Positions 9,528-19,605 of a stretch of DNA of 64,000 bases are shown in pieces. Origin of the DNA: Actinophytocola sp963729115. GTDB lineage: Bacteria > Actinomycetota > Actinomycetes > Mycobacteriales > Pseudonocardiaceae. Position numbers and translations under genes: made by a program. Location of the stretch: contig CAVSMR010000027.1 in assembly GCA_963729115.1 (NCBI GenBank), forward strand, positions 558,001-622,000, given 5' to 3'. The stretch's first letter is position 1, and every line of letters begins with the position of its first letter. The notes beneath the pieces are model-generated. The model made no database searches, was not told the DNA's origin, and saw only the letters and a list, made by a program, of their open reading frames with translations.

Positions 9528-9869
9528 TCAGATCGGGCAGTGCACCAGACTGCCGCTGCCGGGCAGGTAGACGTCGAGCACCCAGCCCGCGAACCCTCGT
9601 TCGTAGACGGACAGGTACGTCCACGTCTCGCCGTCGTTGCCGACGGTGAAACAGTAGTAGTCCAACTTGTCGCCGAGCTGCATCGAGCCGTTGACCCCGC
9701 ACCCGACCGAGGAGCCCCGGTACACGTTCGCCGGGGCGATCGCGGACCGGATCGCCGATCCGTCCAGTTGCGGCGGTCGGGCCTGCCCGCACGAGTAGTG
9801 CATCGGGCTGATCTCGGTCGCCTGCGCCGCCGGCGTGCCGAGGGCGATGTTTCGAATGTTCCTGACCAT
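9528..9869 (-). CDS. Small Cys-containing SH3-like protein
   Basis: A 113-aa protein with four Cys. The stretch NVYRGSSVGCG, then LGDKLDYYCFTVGNDGETWTYL and GWVLDVYLPG, resembles the bacterial SH3 (SH3b) fold of small secreted streptomycete proteins, where two disulfides are usual. No hydrophobic signal peptide core is visible after the ATG, which is odd for this type; export may be non-classical or the start wrongly chosen. The ATG at 9869 has a GGGGGGAC Shine-Dalgarno 3 nt upstream. It is upstream of, and in the same direction as, the X-Pro peptidase (88 nt gap). Function unknown. Confidence 0.6.
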   Translation of the reverse strand: MVRNIRNIALGTPAAQATEISPMHYSCGQARPPQLDGSAIRSAIAPANVYRGSSVGCGVNGSMQLGDKLDYYCFTVGNDGETWTYLSVYERGFAGWVLDVYLPGSGSLVHCPI

Positions 9870-9998
9870 GTGTCCCCCCAGCCCCAGTTTCCGTGCCTGA
9901 ACGTAGCACCGTCCCTGTCAGCCACCGACGCGCCGGCAACCCCGTTGTTCCACTCGATCTCCGTCCTTACGATGCGCTCACACGCACCGGGGAGGACG

Positions 9999-10136
9999 AT
10001 GAACGACGCCCTGATCGAGAGTCTGCGCAGAGCCGTCGAGGCCGAGGTCAAGGCGCGCCTCGAAGCGGCCTTTCTCGCCCCCATGCGCGAGTACGACGAG
10101 TTGCTCCGGTACCTCGAGAAGCACCGGATGGCGTGA
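9999..10136 (+). CDS. 45-aa charged helical protein
   Basis: A 45-residue protein that is almost entirely an amphipathic, charged helix (ESLRRAVEAEVKARLEAAF then EYDELLRYLEKH). It has a strong GGGGAGGA Shine-Dalgarno and its TGA overlaps the ATG of the TPR membrane protein (ATGA-type overlap), so the two are translationally coupled. The pairing suggests a small coiled-coil partner of the TPR protein. No family recognised. Confidence 0.65.
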   Translation: MNDALIESLRRAVEAEVKARLEAAFLAPMREYDELLRYLEKHRMA

Positions 10137-11182
10137 TGACCTCCCTCCACCGGGCCCAGGCCCTCATGGATCTCGGGCGCCACAACGAGGCACGCGCCGA
10201 ACTGGCCGCCCACCTCGCGCGGCAGCCGGACTCGGTCCTCGGCCTGTGCATGCTCGCCCACTGCGAGCTGGAGGCCGGCGAACCGCGGGCGGCGCTGGCC
10301 GCCACCGGGCGGGTGGTCGCGGTCGCGCCGGAGGAGGAGTGGGCGCTGCGGATCCGGGCCCTGGCGCTGGTCCGGCTACGGCGATACCGCGACGCACGAG
10401 CCGCGGCCAAGGCGGCGGTGCGGGCTGACCCGGACAACTGGCGGACGCACCACGTGCGCGCGATGGTCTACTCGGAAACGGCCGCCTACGAAGAGGCGCT
10501 CGAGATGGCCCGGCAGGCAGTCGAGCTGGCACCGCTCGAGGCCGACGTACACGTCATCCTCGGCCTGGCCCTGGCCGGGTTGGGCCGCGACGACGAGGCG
10601 CGTGCGGCGTACCTGGAGGCGCTGCGGATCGACCCGGAGTCGGCACCCGCGCTGAACAACCTCGCGGCGGCGGACATCAACTCCGCACGGATCGGCAGCG
10701 CCGCGCGGAACGTGGCCGCGGGTTTGCGGCTGGCACCCAACGACGAAACCATCCAGCGGAACCTCGACGTGATGGCGGTCCAGCTGTTGCGGCGGCTGCT
10801 GCTGCTCGTGGGGTTCGGCCTCCTGCCGATCACGCTGGTCCCAGCCGCCGTGGACTACGCCTGGTGGGCACGGGCCGCCACCGGCACCGTGCTGCTGTGC
10901 CTGTACGGGGTGGTGCCCTGGACGACGCTGCGGCACCTCCCCACCGGCGCACGCCGGCACCTGCGCGGACTGCCCCGGCGGATGCCGACCGCGGAACGGT
11001 GGCTCGGGGTCATGCTGGTGGTGCTGGGCACGTTGTCGCTGTACCTGTCGTTCGCGCCGGGCCCCGCGTGGGACGCCGTCACCCGCGTGCTGGGCGCGAT
11101 CGTGAGCGACCCGCAGGCGCAGAAGATAGCCGCGTTGTGTGTCCTCATCTGGATGAGCGTGCAGCTCCGCGGGCGACGATGA
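10136..11182 (+). CDS. TPR-repeat membrane protein
   Basis: A 348-aa protein with five or so TPR units in residues 1-215 (ALMDLGRHNEARAEL, ALVRLRRYRDARAAAK, ALAGLGRDDEARAAYLEAL), followed by four predicted membrane segments (about residues 220-240, 245-265, 287-307 and 327-345). The soluble TPR domain is probably cytoplasmic and the C-terminus anchors it. The ATG overlaps the stop of the 45-aa protein. TPR domains bind peptides or proteins; no enzymatic motif is present. It converges on DUF5709 with a 14-nt gap. Confidence 0.8.
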   Translation: MTSLHRAQALMDLGRHNEARAELAAHLARQPDSVLGLCMLAHCELEAGEPRAALAATGRVVAVAPEEEWALRIRALALVRLRRYRDARAAAKAAVRADPDNWRTHHVRAMVYSETAAYEEALEMARQAVELAPLEADVHVILGLALAGLGRDDEARAAYLEALRIDPESAPALNNLAAADINSARIGSAARNVAAGLRLAPNDETIQRNLDVMAVQLLRRLLLLVGFGLLPITLVPAAVDYAWWARAATGTVLLCLYGVVPWTTLRHLPTGARRHLRGLPRRMPTAERWLGVMLVVLGTLSLYLSFAPGPAWDAVTRVLGAIVSDPQAQKIAALCVLIWMSVQLRGRR

Positions 11183-11196
11183 TCACGGTTCGGCGG

Positions 11197-11595
11197 CTAC
11201 TCCTGGTCGTCCGGGATGGTGTGTACCGCGGCTTCCTCCGCGGACGCCGCGGCGCCGTCGATGCCGACGTCGCGGGCGTACAGGTACGCGTCGGTGTCGC
11301 CGCCCGAGCCCTCGTCGGTCGCCACGAGCCGGCCGGCGCGTTCGACGCCGACCTCCTCGTCGTACAGCTCGCCGTCGGTGTCCGTCGCGTCGCCGAGGTT
11401 GTCGCCGTCCGCCGAGTCGGACACGTCGGGTAGCTCTCTGGACAGCCGCCCGGCCAGCGCCTCGTGCCCGTCATAGAAGTCCGACGGCCGCTCGGCTGGC
11501 GAGTAGCCCTCGTCCAGCACATCCTTGACTCCGCGGTCCACGAGGGTGTCCTCGGGCTCCAGCAGGTCGGACTCGCTGTCGATGTCGTCTCTCAT
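11197..11595 (-). CDS. DUF5709 family protein
   Basis: A 132-aa, very acidic protein with a motif pattern LLEPEDTLVDRGVKDVLDEGYSP and ERAGRLVATDEG, characteristic of the actinobacterial DUF5709 family. The ATG at 11595 has a GAGGGAGG Shine-Dalgarno. No signal peptide or membrane segment; Cys is absent. Function unknown in the family. It is divergent from the FrsA-like hydrolase. Confidence 0.8.
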   Translation of the reverse strand: MRDDIDSESDLLEPEDTLVDRGVKDVLDEGYSPAERPSDFYDGHEALAGRLSRELPDVSDSADGDNLGDATDTDGELYDEEVGVERAGRLVATDEGSGGDTDAYLYARDVGIDGAAASAEEAAVHTIPDDQE

Positions 11596-11691
11596 CTCGA
11601 CCTCCCTCGAGACCAGGACCATACGCCCGGGAGCGGTTACGCGCCCGGGAGCTGCCGCGATGGTCGGGGCAGGGAGAGGATTGGAGCGGTC

Positions 11692-12894
11692 ATGGCGCTC
11701 GCCTTCAAGGACGAGCTCTTCGATGCTCAGTTCGTCCGTGCCCTTGCCTACGCGCGGTCCGGTGGGGCGGACATCGGGGAGTGCTTCGAGACCGCCGGCC
11801 GGATCACCAAGACGGATGTCGACCTCTGGTACCGGGAGTGGCTGGCGACTGCCGAGCGGGTCGAGAAGTCCGCGGAGCAGGGCGGCGGCGACGTCGCCGG
11901 GGTACGCGACGCGTACCTGCGGGCGTCGAACTACTACCGCACCGCCGGGCTGTTCCTCATGCGCTCGCCGGTCGAGGACCGGCTCCGGCACAGCATCGCG
12001 AAGCAGACGGAGACCTTCGGCAAGGGTGCCGCGATGTTCGCCTCGCCGCCGCGGGTCGTGAAGATCCCGTACGAAGAGACCACGCTGCCCGGATACTTCT
12101 TCCCCGCCTCCGACTCGCCGGGCCCGACGGTCATCCTCACCAACGGCTACGACGGCACGCTCGAGGAGCTGTACTTCGCCAACGGGGCGGCCGCACTCGA
12201 ACGTGGCTATCACGTGCTCGCCTTCGACGGGCCAGGCCAGGGGACCGTGATCCTCGAGCAGGAGATCCCGTTTCGACCGGACTGGGAGAACGTGGTGGGT
12301 CCGGTCGTCGACCACGCATTGACGATGCCGGAGGTGGACCCGGACGCGCTGGTGCTGATGGGTTGGAGCTTCGGCGGCTACACCGCGCCCCGGGCAGCCA
12401 CCGCCGAGCACCGGCTGGCCGCATGCGTGTCGGACTGCGGGCCGTACGACCTGTACGACGCGACGGTCGCGCGGATCCCGGGCGTGCTCGCGCGGCAGCT
12501 GCCGGACGGGAACAAGGTCGCGTTGCGGCTTCTCGCGCGGGCGCTCGGCTATGTGCTGACGAAGCCGACAGCAGGCTGGGCGCTGCGGCGGAATCTGTGG
12601 GTGCACGCGGTCGACGACCCGATGACGTTCCTGGCCATGGCAGGCGAGTACAGCCTCAAGGGCCGCGAGCACCTCATCCGGTGTCCCACCTTCGTGTGCA
12701 GCACTGACGGCGACGAGCTGAGCCAGAACGCCAGGACGTTCGCCGACAAGCTGGCCTGCCCGAGCAAGTACGTCGCCTTCGGCGCGGCCGACCACGTGAC
12801 CGGTCACTGCGAGATGTCCGGCCGCGCCACGTTCCACCACCGGGTCTTCAACTGGCTCGACGACACCCTCGGTGGCACCAAGCGTCCACAATGA
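11692..12894 (+). CDS. FrsA/DUF1100-like alpha/beta hydrolase
   Basis: A 400-aa hydrolase with an N-terminal helical cap (residues 1-125) and a C-terminal alpha/beta-hydrolase domain. Visible catalytic parts are GWSFGGY (Ser nucleophile), an Asp in CSTDGDE, and His in GAADHVTGHCE. The cap plus hydrolase layout matches the FrsA/DUF1100 and 2,6-dihydropseudooxynicotine hydrolase group, which act on C-C or ester bonds of small molecules. ATG at 11692 with AGGGAGAGGA 11-20 nt upstream. Its TGA and that of the convergent lipoprotein gene lie in one 15-bp palindrome (12892-12906). Substrate unknown. Confidence 0.8.
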   Translation: MALAFKDELFDAQFVRALAYARSGGADIGECFETAGRITKTDVDLWYREWLATAERVEKSAEQGGGDVAGVRDAYLRASNYYRTAGLFLMRSPVEDRLRHSIAKQTETFGKGAAMFASPPRVVKIPYEETTLPGYFFPASDSPGPTVILTNGYDGTLEELYFANGAAALERGYHVLAFDGPGQGTVILEQEIPFRPDWENVVGPVVDHALTMPEVDPDALVLMGWSFGGYTAPRAATAEHRLAACVSDCGPYDLYDATVARIPGVLARQLPDGNKVALRLLARALGYVLTKPTAGWALRRNLWVHAVDDPMTFLAMAGEYSLKGREHLIRCPTFVCSTDGDELSQNARTFADKLACPSKYVAFGAADHVTGHCEMSGRATFHHRVFNWLDDTLGGTKRPQ

Positions 12895-12903
12895 CCCCGG
12901 GGG

Positions 12904-13563
12904 TCAATTCGTCTGGGCGCGCGGTGGTGCGACGCAGATGGTCATCTTCGGGTCCGGGTAGGTGAGCGCGTTCTTCGCGTTCTTCCCGCCGCACTTCAGT
13001 GGATCGTCGCTGTTCTCGATCACCTTGACGACCTGGAACTCGGCGTCCTTCGCGCAGTCGGCCCGGACCTCGATCTCCTGCCTGGTCGTGAAGCAGTCGC
13101 CCGGTTTCGCGTTGAGCGTCAGGCACAGCAGCAGGTGGCTGGACCGCCGGCCCGACTCGGTGTAGGCCGCGTAGTCCCCGTTCGGGCAGCGCGCCCCGGA
13201 GCTGGAGAACGTCAGCGCGACCTTGTACAGCGCGTCCGCGGAACCGCAGTCGACCCGCTCGACCTCTGCGTCAGCGACGTCGTTGACCTTGATGCAATCA
13301 CCCGGCGACGCTCCGGACGGCCCGTCCAGCTGTTGGTAGATCCCGACGCCGACGACGATGATCACCGCGACGATCGCGCCGCGAACGCGCTTGGAGGTGC
13401 GCCTCTTCGGCTTCGCCGGCGCCCTCGGTTCGGGCGGCGGGGATGCGCTGGGGCCGTAGCGCCCCGGCTGACCGTACGGGCCACGAGGCGCGCCCTGCGG
13501 GGGACCACCGTGCGGCACGCCGCCGTAGGGTCCTGGTGGGGGCGGGTAGGTCGGTCTGTTCAT
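12904..13563 (-). CDS. LppU/SCO3897-like Pro-rich membrane-anchored protein
   Basis: A 219-aa protein: Pro/Gly/Tyr-rich cytoplasmic N-terminus (residues 1-50), basic stretch KPKRRTSKRVR, one transmembrane helix (about 62-77), then an extracytoplasmic domain with eight Cys in GDCIKV, VDCGS, GARCPNG, LLLCL, GDCF, ADCAK, LKCGG and TICVAP contexts. This resembles LppU/SCO3897-type proteins of actinobacteria. ATG at 13563 with GGAAGGTG upstream. An 82-bp interspersed repeat (13593-13674) lies just ahead of the gene and may be part of its leader or promoter. Role unknown, probably envelope. Confidence 0.75.
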   Translation of the reverse strand: MNRPTYPPPPGPYGGVPHGGPPQGAPRGPYGQPGRYGPSASPPPEPRAPAKPKRRTSKRVRGAIVAVIIVVGVGIYQQLDGPSGASPGDCIKVNDVADAEVERVDCGSADALYKVALTFSSSGARCPNGDYAAYTESGRRSSHLLLCLTLNAKPGDCFTTRQEIEVRADCAKDAEFQVVKVIENSDDPLKCGGKNAKNALTYPDPKMTICVAPPRAQTN

Positions 13564-13592
13564 GTGCACCTTCCGGGTCTTCGGCGCCTGGT

Positions 13593-13674
13593 GTCGCCGG
13601 AAACCGTATGGAGGGCACGAGGCTTGGCACCATGTGAGACCGGCGGAAACACCAGCGGAAACTCCGGTGAGAAG
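13593..13674 (-). repeat. 82-bp interspersed intergenic repeat, copy A
   Basis: On the minus strand this 82-bp stretch matches 47133-47214 at 74 of 82 positions without gaps. It ends 30 nt before the ATG of the LppU-like gene. It contains CACCGG/CTGGTG arms able to form a short hairpin and, on the other strand, three copies of a CGGAAAC-like word. No coding capacity is evident. Confidence 0.7.
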
Positions 13675-13691
13675 GCCGCGGCGGGAGGTTG

Positions 13692-16010
13692 TCAGTCGCT
13701 GGCCGGGCCGGCGTGGTCGACCGTCTCGAGCGCGGACAGGGCGTGCACCACGGCGGCGGTGGCCTCGGCGTCGTAGAGATGGTCCAGGGCATCGCGGTAC
13801 CGGCGGGCGGCGTCGGCCCGGTCGCCGGCTGCCGCGGCCAGGTCGCCGAGGCGGGCGAGGGCCAGCCCGATCGCCGGGCGGTACTCCACCGCACGGGCGA
13901 TGTCGAGGGCCTCGCCGGCCAGCGCCACCGCGTCGTCGTGCCGGTGCTGGGCGATCGCGATGCCGGCCAGGACGGCCAGCGAGTGGGCGAGGCTGCGGCG
14001 TTCGCCGTGTGCCCGGAAGATCGCGGCGGCCTGCTCGCCGGCTTCTCGCGCGGTCGGGAGGCGGCCGTCGGCGAGGTCGAGGTCGGCGAGGCTGATCAGG
14101 GTGACCGCCGCACCGGTGTCGTCGCCGAGCTCCCGCTTGATCCGCAGGCTCGCGGCGTACCGATCCCGGGCGACGGGGTGCTCGTCGGTCTCGTGCGCCA
14201 GGATGCCGAGGTTGTTCAGCACCACCGCGACGCGGGCGCGGTCGCCGGCGGCCTGGGCGAGGTCCAGTGCGGTGGTGTACGCCGTGCGCGCCGGCGGGTA
14301 GTGGCCCGAGAGCTTGTGCGCGTTGCCGACCAGGGTCAGCGCGGCGCACCGCCCAGCGTGCTCGGGCAGCTCCGCGAAGCGGGCCGCGGCTCGCTCGCCC
14401 AGCTCGACGGCCGCCGGATGGTCGCCGTCCTCGTTCGCGGCGATGCCGGCGCCGAGCAGCGCGTAGGCCCGGGCGGCCGGGTCCGGCGCGGCCTCGGCGA
14501 TCGCGGTCAGCGTGTGCCGGGCGGCGGGGAAGTGGCCGCGGGAGGTGTGGTACGCGGTCACCGCGCGGACCAGCTCCGGGTCGAGCAGCTCCGGCGCGAT
14601 GGCCACCGCCTCGGCCAGCCCGGCCCGGACCGCCGGCAGCTCGGCGTCCACCCGCAGGTAGTCCGGCTCGCCGCCGGTGTCGGCGCGCAGCAGCCCGGCG
14701 GCGTACGCGGCGAACGCCCGGCGGACCGCCGGCCCGGCCGCGGCCTCGGCGAGCAGGTCGCCGGCGATCTCCCGGATGGTGTCCAGCATCCCGACCCACG
14801 CGGCGCCGCCGCGGTCGGTGACGGTGACCAGGCTGCAGGCGGCCAGCGCCGCGACGCTTCCATCCACAGTGGACGGATCGACGGCGGTCGCCAGCACGGA
14901 ACGCAGCGCCGCCGGCCGGGCCCCGCCGGGGAACAGCGCCAGCGCGCCGAGCGCCAGCCGCTCGACCGGTGCGAGCTGGTCGGTGCTCCAGGCGAGCGTG
15001 GCCGGCAGCGAGCGGTGCCGGTCGGGCAGATCGGCGGCGTCCGAGTTCAGTTCGGCGAGCCGCTCGCCGAGCAGCGTGGCGAGGTCGCGCGGTTCCCGGG
15101 TGCGCAGCCGGGCGGCGGCCAGCTCGATCGCCAGCGGCAGCCCGTCGAGTCGTCTGCACAGCGCGGCCACGGCCGCCGCGTTGCCGGCGTCGAGGGCGAA
15201 CCCGGGGCGGACCGCGCGGGCCCGCTCGACCAGCAGTGCCACGGCCGGCGTCGCGGCGAGCCGGTCCAGCTCTCCCGAGTCCGCCGGTGGCGGGACGGGA
15301 AGCGGCGTCAGCGGCCACAGATGCTCGCCGCGCAACCCGAGCGCGACCCGGCTGGTCACCAGCAGGACCAGCCGGGGGCAGCCGGCGAGCAGGTCGGCCA
15401 GCGCGGGTGCGGCGTCGGCGACCCGCTCGGCGCTGTCGAGGATCAGCAGCCAGGACGCGGAGCCGATCCGGCCGGTCAGCGACCGCACCGAGCCCGGCTG
15501 CCCGGTCGGGCCGACCGCGGCACCGATCGTGGCCGGTACCTCGTCGGCCGTCCGCAGCGGGCTGAGGTCGACCCACCCCACCCGGTCGAACCGGCCGCCG
15601 ATCCGCCAGCCGGCCTCGACGGCGAGCCGGGTCTTGCCCACCCCGCCGGGCCCGGTGATCGTGACCAGCCGCGCGGATCCCCGCAGCAACCGGCCGATCG
15701 CGGCGACATCGGCGTCCCGGCCGACGATCGAGGCCAGCGGGGCCGGCAGACCGGCGGCGGCCGCCGGCTCCAGCCGGCCGCGCTGTGCGGGCGGGGCCTG
15801 CCGGGACGCCAGCTCGAACTCAGCCCGCTCCGCCATGGCCAGTCCCAGCGCGTCGGCCAGCCTGCGAACGGTCGCGCCCTGCGGACGCCGGGTCAGGCCG
15901 CGTTCCAGGTCGCTGATCGCCCGGACGCTGACCATCGCCACCGCCGCCAGCTCCTCCTGCGACAGACCCCGGCCAAGCCGCAGCTCCGCCAGCAGGTCCG
16001 CGAACGCCAC
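13692..16010 (-). CDS. XRE-NB-ARC-TPR transcriptional regulator
   Basis: A 772-aa regulator: N-terminal XRE helix-turn-helix (GRGLSQEELAAVAMVSVRAISDLERG, split here only for description), NB-ARC-type STAND ATPase with Walker A GPGGVGKT near residue 115 and Walker B LLILDSAE, and a C-terminal half of TPR repeats (AYTTALDLAQAAGDRARVAV, ARDRYAASLRIKRELGD). Such AfsR/BldD-neighbouring XRE-ATPases usually regulate secondary metabolism or nearby genes. GTG start at 16010 with GGAGGG upstream. A degenerate copy of the 82-bp repeat (16047-16095) sits in its upstream region. No ligand can be inferred. Confidence 0.85.
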   Translation of the reverse strand: MAFADLLAELRLGRGLSQEELAAVAMVSVRAISDLERGLTRRPQGATVRRLADALGLAMAERAEFELASRQAPPAQRGRLEPAAAAGLPAPLASIVGRDADVAAIGRLLRGSARLVTITGPGGVGKTRLAVEAGWRIGGRFDRVGWVDLSPLRTADEVPATIGAAVGPTGQPGSVRSLTGRIGSASWLLILDSAERVADAAPALADLLAGCPRLVLLVTSRVALGLRGEHLWPLTPLPVPPPADSGELDRLAATPAVALLVERARAVRPGFALDAGNAAAVAALCRRLDGLPLAIELAAARLRTREPRDLATLLGERLAELNSDAADLPDRHRSLPATLAWSTDQLAPVERLALGALALFPGGARPAALRSVLATAVDPSTVDGSVAALAACSLVTVTDRGGAAWVGMLDTIREIAGDLLAEAAAGPAVRRAFAAYAAGLLRADTGGEPDYLRVDAELPAVRAGLAEAVAIAPELLDPELVRAVTAYHTSRGHFPAARHTLTAIAEAAPDPAARAYALLGAGIAANEDGDHPAAVELGERAAARFAELPEHAGRCAALTLVGNAHKLSGHYPPARTAYTTALDLAQAAGDRARVAVVLNNLGILAHETDEHPVARDRYAASLRIKRELGDDTGAAVTLISLADLDLADGRLPTAREAGEQAAAIFRAHGERRSLAHSLAVLAGIAIAQHRHDDAVALAGEALDIARAVEYRPAIGLALARLGDLAAAAGDRADAARRYRDALDHLYDAEATAAVVHALSALETVDHAGPASD

Positions 16011-16046
16011 GACAGCCCTCCCGTCCAGGGGGCGAAGCCGAACCGG

Positions 16047-16095
16047 ATCTCACCAGTGCTTCCGCCCGGTTTCTGCCGGCGTCACATGGTGCCAC
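16047..16095 (+). repeat. Degenerate copy C of the intergenic repeat
   Basis: CTCACCAG, a TTCCGCC-like pair and TCACATGGTGCCAC match the left half of copies A and B in order, with small differences in spacing. The right half (CATACGGTTTCCGGCGAC) is absent. It lies between the XRE regulator start and the end of the ABC ATPase gene. Confidence 0.55.
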
Positions 16096-16106
16096 AGCGA
16101 GTGCGA

Positions 16107-16913
16107 TCAGGCGTCGACGTCCAGTCCCGGCTTCTCATCCGGCCCGTCGACATGCACCGGGTTGAGCACGCGGGCCAGAAACGTGCGCGTGCGTTGCTCC
16201 CGCGGGTTACCGATGACCTGTTCGGGCGGACCCTCCTCGACGACCACGCCGTCGTCCATGAACAGCACCCGGTCCGCGACCTCGCGAGCGAACTGCATCT
16301 CGTGCGTGACCACGAGCATCGTCATGCCCTCGTCGGCCAGCCGGCGCATCACGGTGAGCACGTCGCCAACCAGCTCGGGGTCCAGCGCGGACGTCGGCTC
16401 GTCGAACAGCATCAAGTCCGGGTCCATCGACAACGCTCGGGCGATCGCCACCCGCTGCTGCTGGCCGCCGGAGAGCTGGCTCGGCATCGCGGTCTCCCGG
16501 CCCGCGAGACCGACCCGCTCGAGGTTCGCGCGGCCGATCTGCTCGGCCTCGGCCTTGCCGCGCTTGAGGACCTTGACCTGCGCGATCGTGAGGTTGCTCA
16601 GCACGTTCAGGTGGGCGAACAGGTTGAACGACTGGAAGACCATGCCGATCTTCGTGCGGGCGGTGTCGATGTCGACGTCCGGGTCGGTCAGCTCGAGCCC
16701 GTGCACGACGACCGAACCCGCGGTCGGCTCTTCCAACACGTTCACGCAGCGCAGCAACGTGGACTTGCCGGACCCGGAGGGGCCGATGACGCACACCACC
16801 TCACCGCGCTCGACCCGCACGTCGATGCCGCGCAGGACCTCGACCGAGCCGAACGACTTGTGCAGGCCGGTGATGTCGACTGCGAGGTCGGGAGCCTCCT
16901 CCGCCGTGCTCAT
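16107..16913 (-). CDS. Polar amino acid ABC transporter ATPase
   Basis: A 268-aa GlnQ-type ATPase: Walker A GPSGSGKST, Q-loop FQSFNLF, signature LSGGQQQRVAIARAL, Walker B LMLFDEPTSALDPE and switch His in VVTHEM. It energises import through the permease at 16910-17728, whose TGA overlaps its ATG by four bases. The substrate-binding lipoprotein gene lies upstream in the same operon. Likely substrate is glutamate/glutamine or another polar amino acid, inferred from family. Confidence 0.9.
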   Translation of the reverse strand: MSTAEEAPDLAVDITGLHKSFGSVEVLRGIDVRVERGEVVCVIGPSGSGKSTLLRCVNVLEEPTAGSVVVHGLELTDPDVDIDTARTKIGMVFQSFNLFAHLNVLSNLTIAQVKVLKRGKAEAEQIGRANLERVGLAGRETAMPSQLSGGQQQRVAIARALSMDPDLMLFDEPTSALDPELVGDVLTVMRRLADEGMTMLVVTHEMQFAREVADRVLFMDDGVVVEEGPPEQVIGNPREQRTRTFLARVLNPVHVDGPDEKPGLDVDA

Positions 16914-17728
16914 GCGTTCACCTCGGTCGACTCGGGAGTGCTGAACTTCCTGCCGCCGGTTCGCCGCTCCAGGTACCGGGACAGGTAGGACAGTGGGATC
17001 GTGATGATCAGGTAACAGGCGCCGGCCACCAGTACCGGGGTGAGGCTGCGGGACTCGTTCAGCGCCACCCGGCCGAACTGGGTCAGCTCGTACTCGGACA
17101 CGGAGGCGCCGAGGAACAATGCCAGCGAGGAGTCCTTGGTGAGGAGGATCAACTCGTTGGTCAGCGGCGGCAAGATGATCTTGAATGCCTGCGGGATGAT
17201 GATGGTGACCATCGTGCGAGTCGGCGACATGCCCAGCGAGCGAGCCGCCTCGACCTGACCGCGCGGTACCGCCTGGATGCCGGCCCGCAGCGTCTCGGCC
17301 ATGTAGGCGGAGGCGACGATGCCGAGCGCGATCATCAGGGCCACGTACTTGTCGAGGAAGGTGCCGAACGCCAGCGGGATACCGGTGCCGACGGCCAGGA
17401 TGACGAGCAGAGCCGGCAGGCCGCGGAAGAACTCGATGTAGATGCCCGAGATCCAGCGATACACCCGCACGGTCGACAACCGCATCAGTGCGAGTACGAG
17501 CGCGAGCCCCAGCCCGAACCCGAAGCCCAGTGCGGTGTAGATGACCGTGTTGACCAGAGCGACCGTGATGACTTCCGGGAACATGTCCCGGGCGACCTCG
17601 AGGTCGAAGAACGTGGAGCGGATCTTGGCCCAGTCGGCGGTGAACGCCACGACGAGCACGACCGCGACCAGGATGCCGTACTGCACCCCACGGACGACTC
17701 GCGCCCGCTTGCGCTTGGACATCGCCAT
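16910..17728 (-). CDS. Polar amino acid ABC transporter permease
   Basis: A 272-aa HEAT-family permease with about five membrane helices and the EAA loop EAARSLGMSPTRTMVTIIIP. It would pair with the GlnQ-like ATPase; a single permease gene implies a homodimer. Start: ATG at 17728 (MAMSKRKR) with GAGGAG 11 nt upstream; a longer in-frame reading upstream runs into the intergenic hairpin region and lacks a site. Basic N-terminus then first helix (residues 15-30) fits the positive-inside rule. Confidence 0.88.
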   Translation of the reverse strand: MAMSKRKRARVVRGVQYGILVAVVLVVAFTADWAKIRSTFFDLEVARDMFPEVITVALVNTVIYTALGFGFGLGLALVLALMRLSTVRVYRWISGIYIEFFRGLPALLVILAVGTGIPLAFGTFLDKYVALMIALGIVASAYMAETLRAGIQAVPRGQVEAARSLGMSPTRTMVTIIIPQAFKIILPPLTNELILLTKDSSLALFLGASVSEYELTQFGRVALNESRSLTPVLVAGACYLIITIPLSYLSRYLERRTGGRKFSTPESTEVNA

Positions 17729-17808
17729 GCGAAGACAACTCCTCGAGAGTTGGTGGCCCACATGCGTGGGGCCCGCGCGAGAGACGCGCGAGCCCCACAC
17801 CCGACCGG

Positions 17809-18606
17809 CTACTTGGTGGGCGGCTTCTTGAACCACTTCTCGTAGATCCGGTCGTACTCGCCGCTCGACTTGGCGTCGGCCAGCACCTCGTTGACCACGT
17901 CGAGCAGGGCGCTGTTGCCCTTGCGGACGCCCATGCCGTACTGCTCGCCGGTGTCGAACTCCTTGACGACCTCGAAGTCGGTCTTCTCGCTGACCCAGTC
18001 ATAGAGCACGCCGTTGTCGTTGATGCCGGCGTCGACCTGACCGGACTCCACCGCGGTCAGCAGCAGGCCGAGATCCTCGAAGTTGACGATCTCCGCGTCC
18101 TTGGCGTTCTCGTTGGCGTAGTCGTAGCCGGTCGTCGAGTTCTGGGCGCCAAGTTTCTTGCCCCCCAGATCGGCGATGTCAGCGATGCCGGACCCCTTCT
18201 TCGCGACCAGCGCCTGGGTGGCGTCGAAGTACGGATCGGAGAAGTCGATGTTCTGCTTGCGCTCGTCAGTGATCGTCATACCGGCCGACGAGATATCGCA
18301 CTTGCCGGAGTTGAAGTCGGCGCCGGACTGGATGCCGTCGAACGGGGTGTCCACGACTTCCTGCTCGGCCCCCAATTTCTTGGCAACCAGGTCGACGAGG
18401 TCGATGTCGAAGCCGACGACATCGCCGTTCTCCTCGTACTCGAACGGCTTGTACGGCAGGCCGGTGCAGTTGATCAACGTTCCTTCGTTGACCAGCTTCG
18501 GGCTGTCGGCCGCACCGCCATCGCCGGAGTCGTTCCCGCAGCCCGCGAGCGCCAGTGCCAGCGCGGGCACGAGCACCCATACCTTCCGCGTAGATCGACG
18601 CGTCAC
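17809..18606 (-). CDS. Polar amino acid-binding lipoprotein
   Basis: A 265-aa periplasmic-type solute-binding protein (SBP_bac_3). Signal peptide with lipobox LALAGC; mature part opens NCTGLPYKPFEYEENGDVVGFDIDL-like, the usual ligand-contact start of this family, followed by FDGIQSGADFNSGKCD and the hinge SSAGMTIT. GTG start at 18606 chosen because GAGGAG sits 7 nt upstream; a GTG at 18624 is in frame but has no site. First gene of the three-gene importer operon with the permease and ATPase downstream. Confidence 0.9.
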   Translation of the reverse strand: MTRRSTRKVWVLVPALALALAGCGNDSGDGGAADSPKLVNEGTLINCTGLPYKPFEYEENGDVVGFDIDLVDLVAKKLGAEQEVVDTPFDGIQSGADFNSGKCDISSAGMTITDERKQNIDFSDPYFDATQALVAKKGSGIADIADLGGKKLGAQNSTTGYDYANENAKDAEIVNFEDLGLLLTAVESGQVDAGINDNGVLYDWVSEKTDFEVVKEFDTGEQYGMGVRKGNSALLDVVNEVLADAKSSGEYDRIYEKWFKKPPTK

Positions 18607-18712
18607 GGTGTCACTCCTCGTCACTCAGATCGGCGTTGAGTGAAGCGCATACTGCCATCCGGCACCGACATCGCCCAAGAGCCGGCGAGGCGCGGGACGC
18701 GCACGACGTCGC

Positions 18713-19564
<852 letters not shown>

Positions 19565-19605
19565 TCGTCCCCCTCTCGTGGCACACGATACGGCGGCGCG
19601 TACCT

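Noticed and set aside
12892..12906. 15-bp palindrome with both stop codons
   Set aside because: Too short to be a convincing terminator or operator; probably coincidental at converging stops.
13689..16988. 1099-codon plus-strand frame antisense to the XRE regulator
   Set aside because: Runs through two genes and an intergenic region; Arg/Gln/Gly-rich, no domain.
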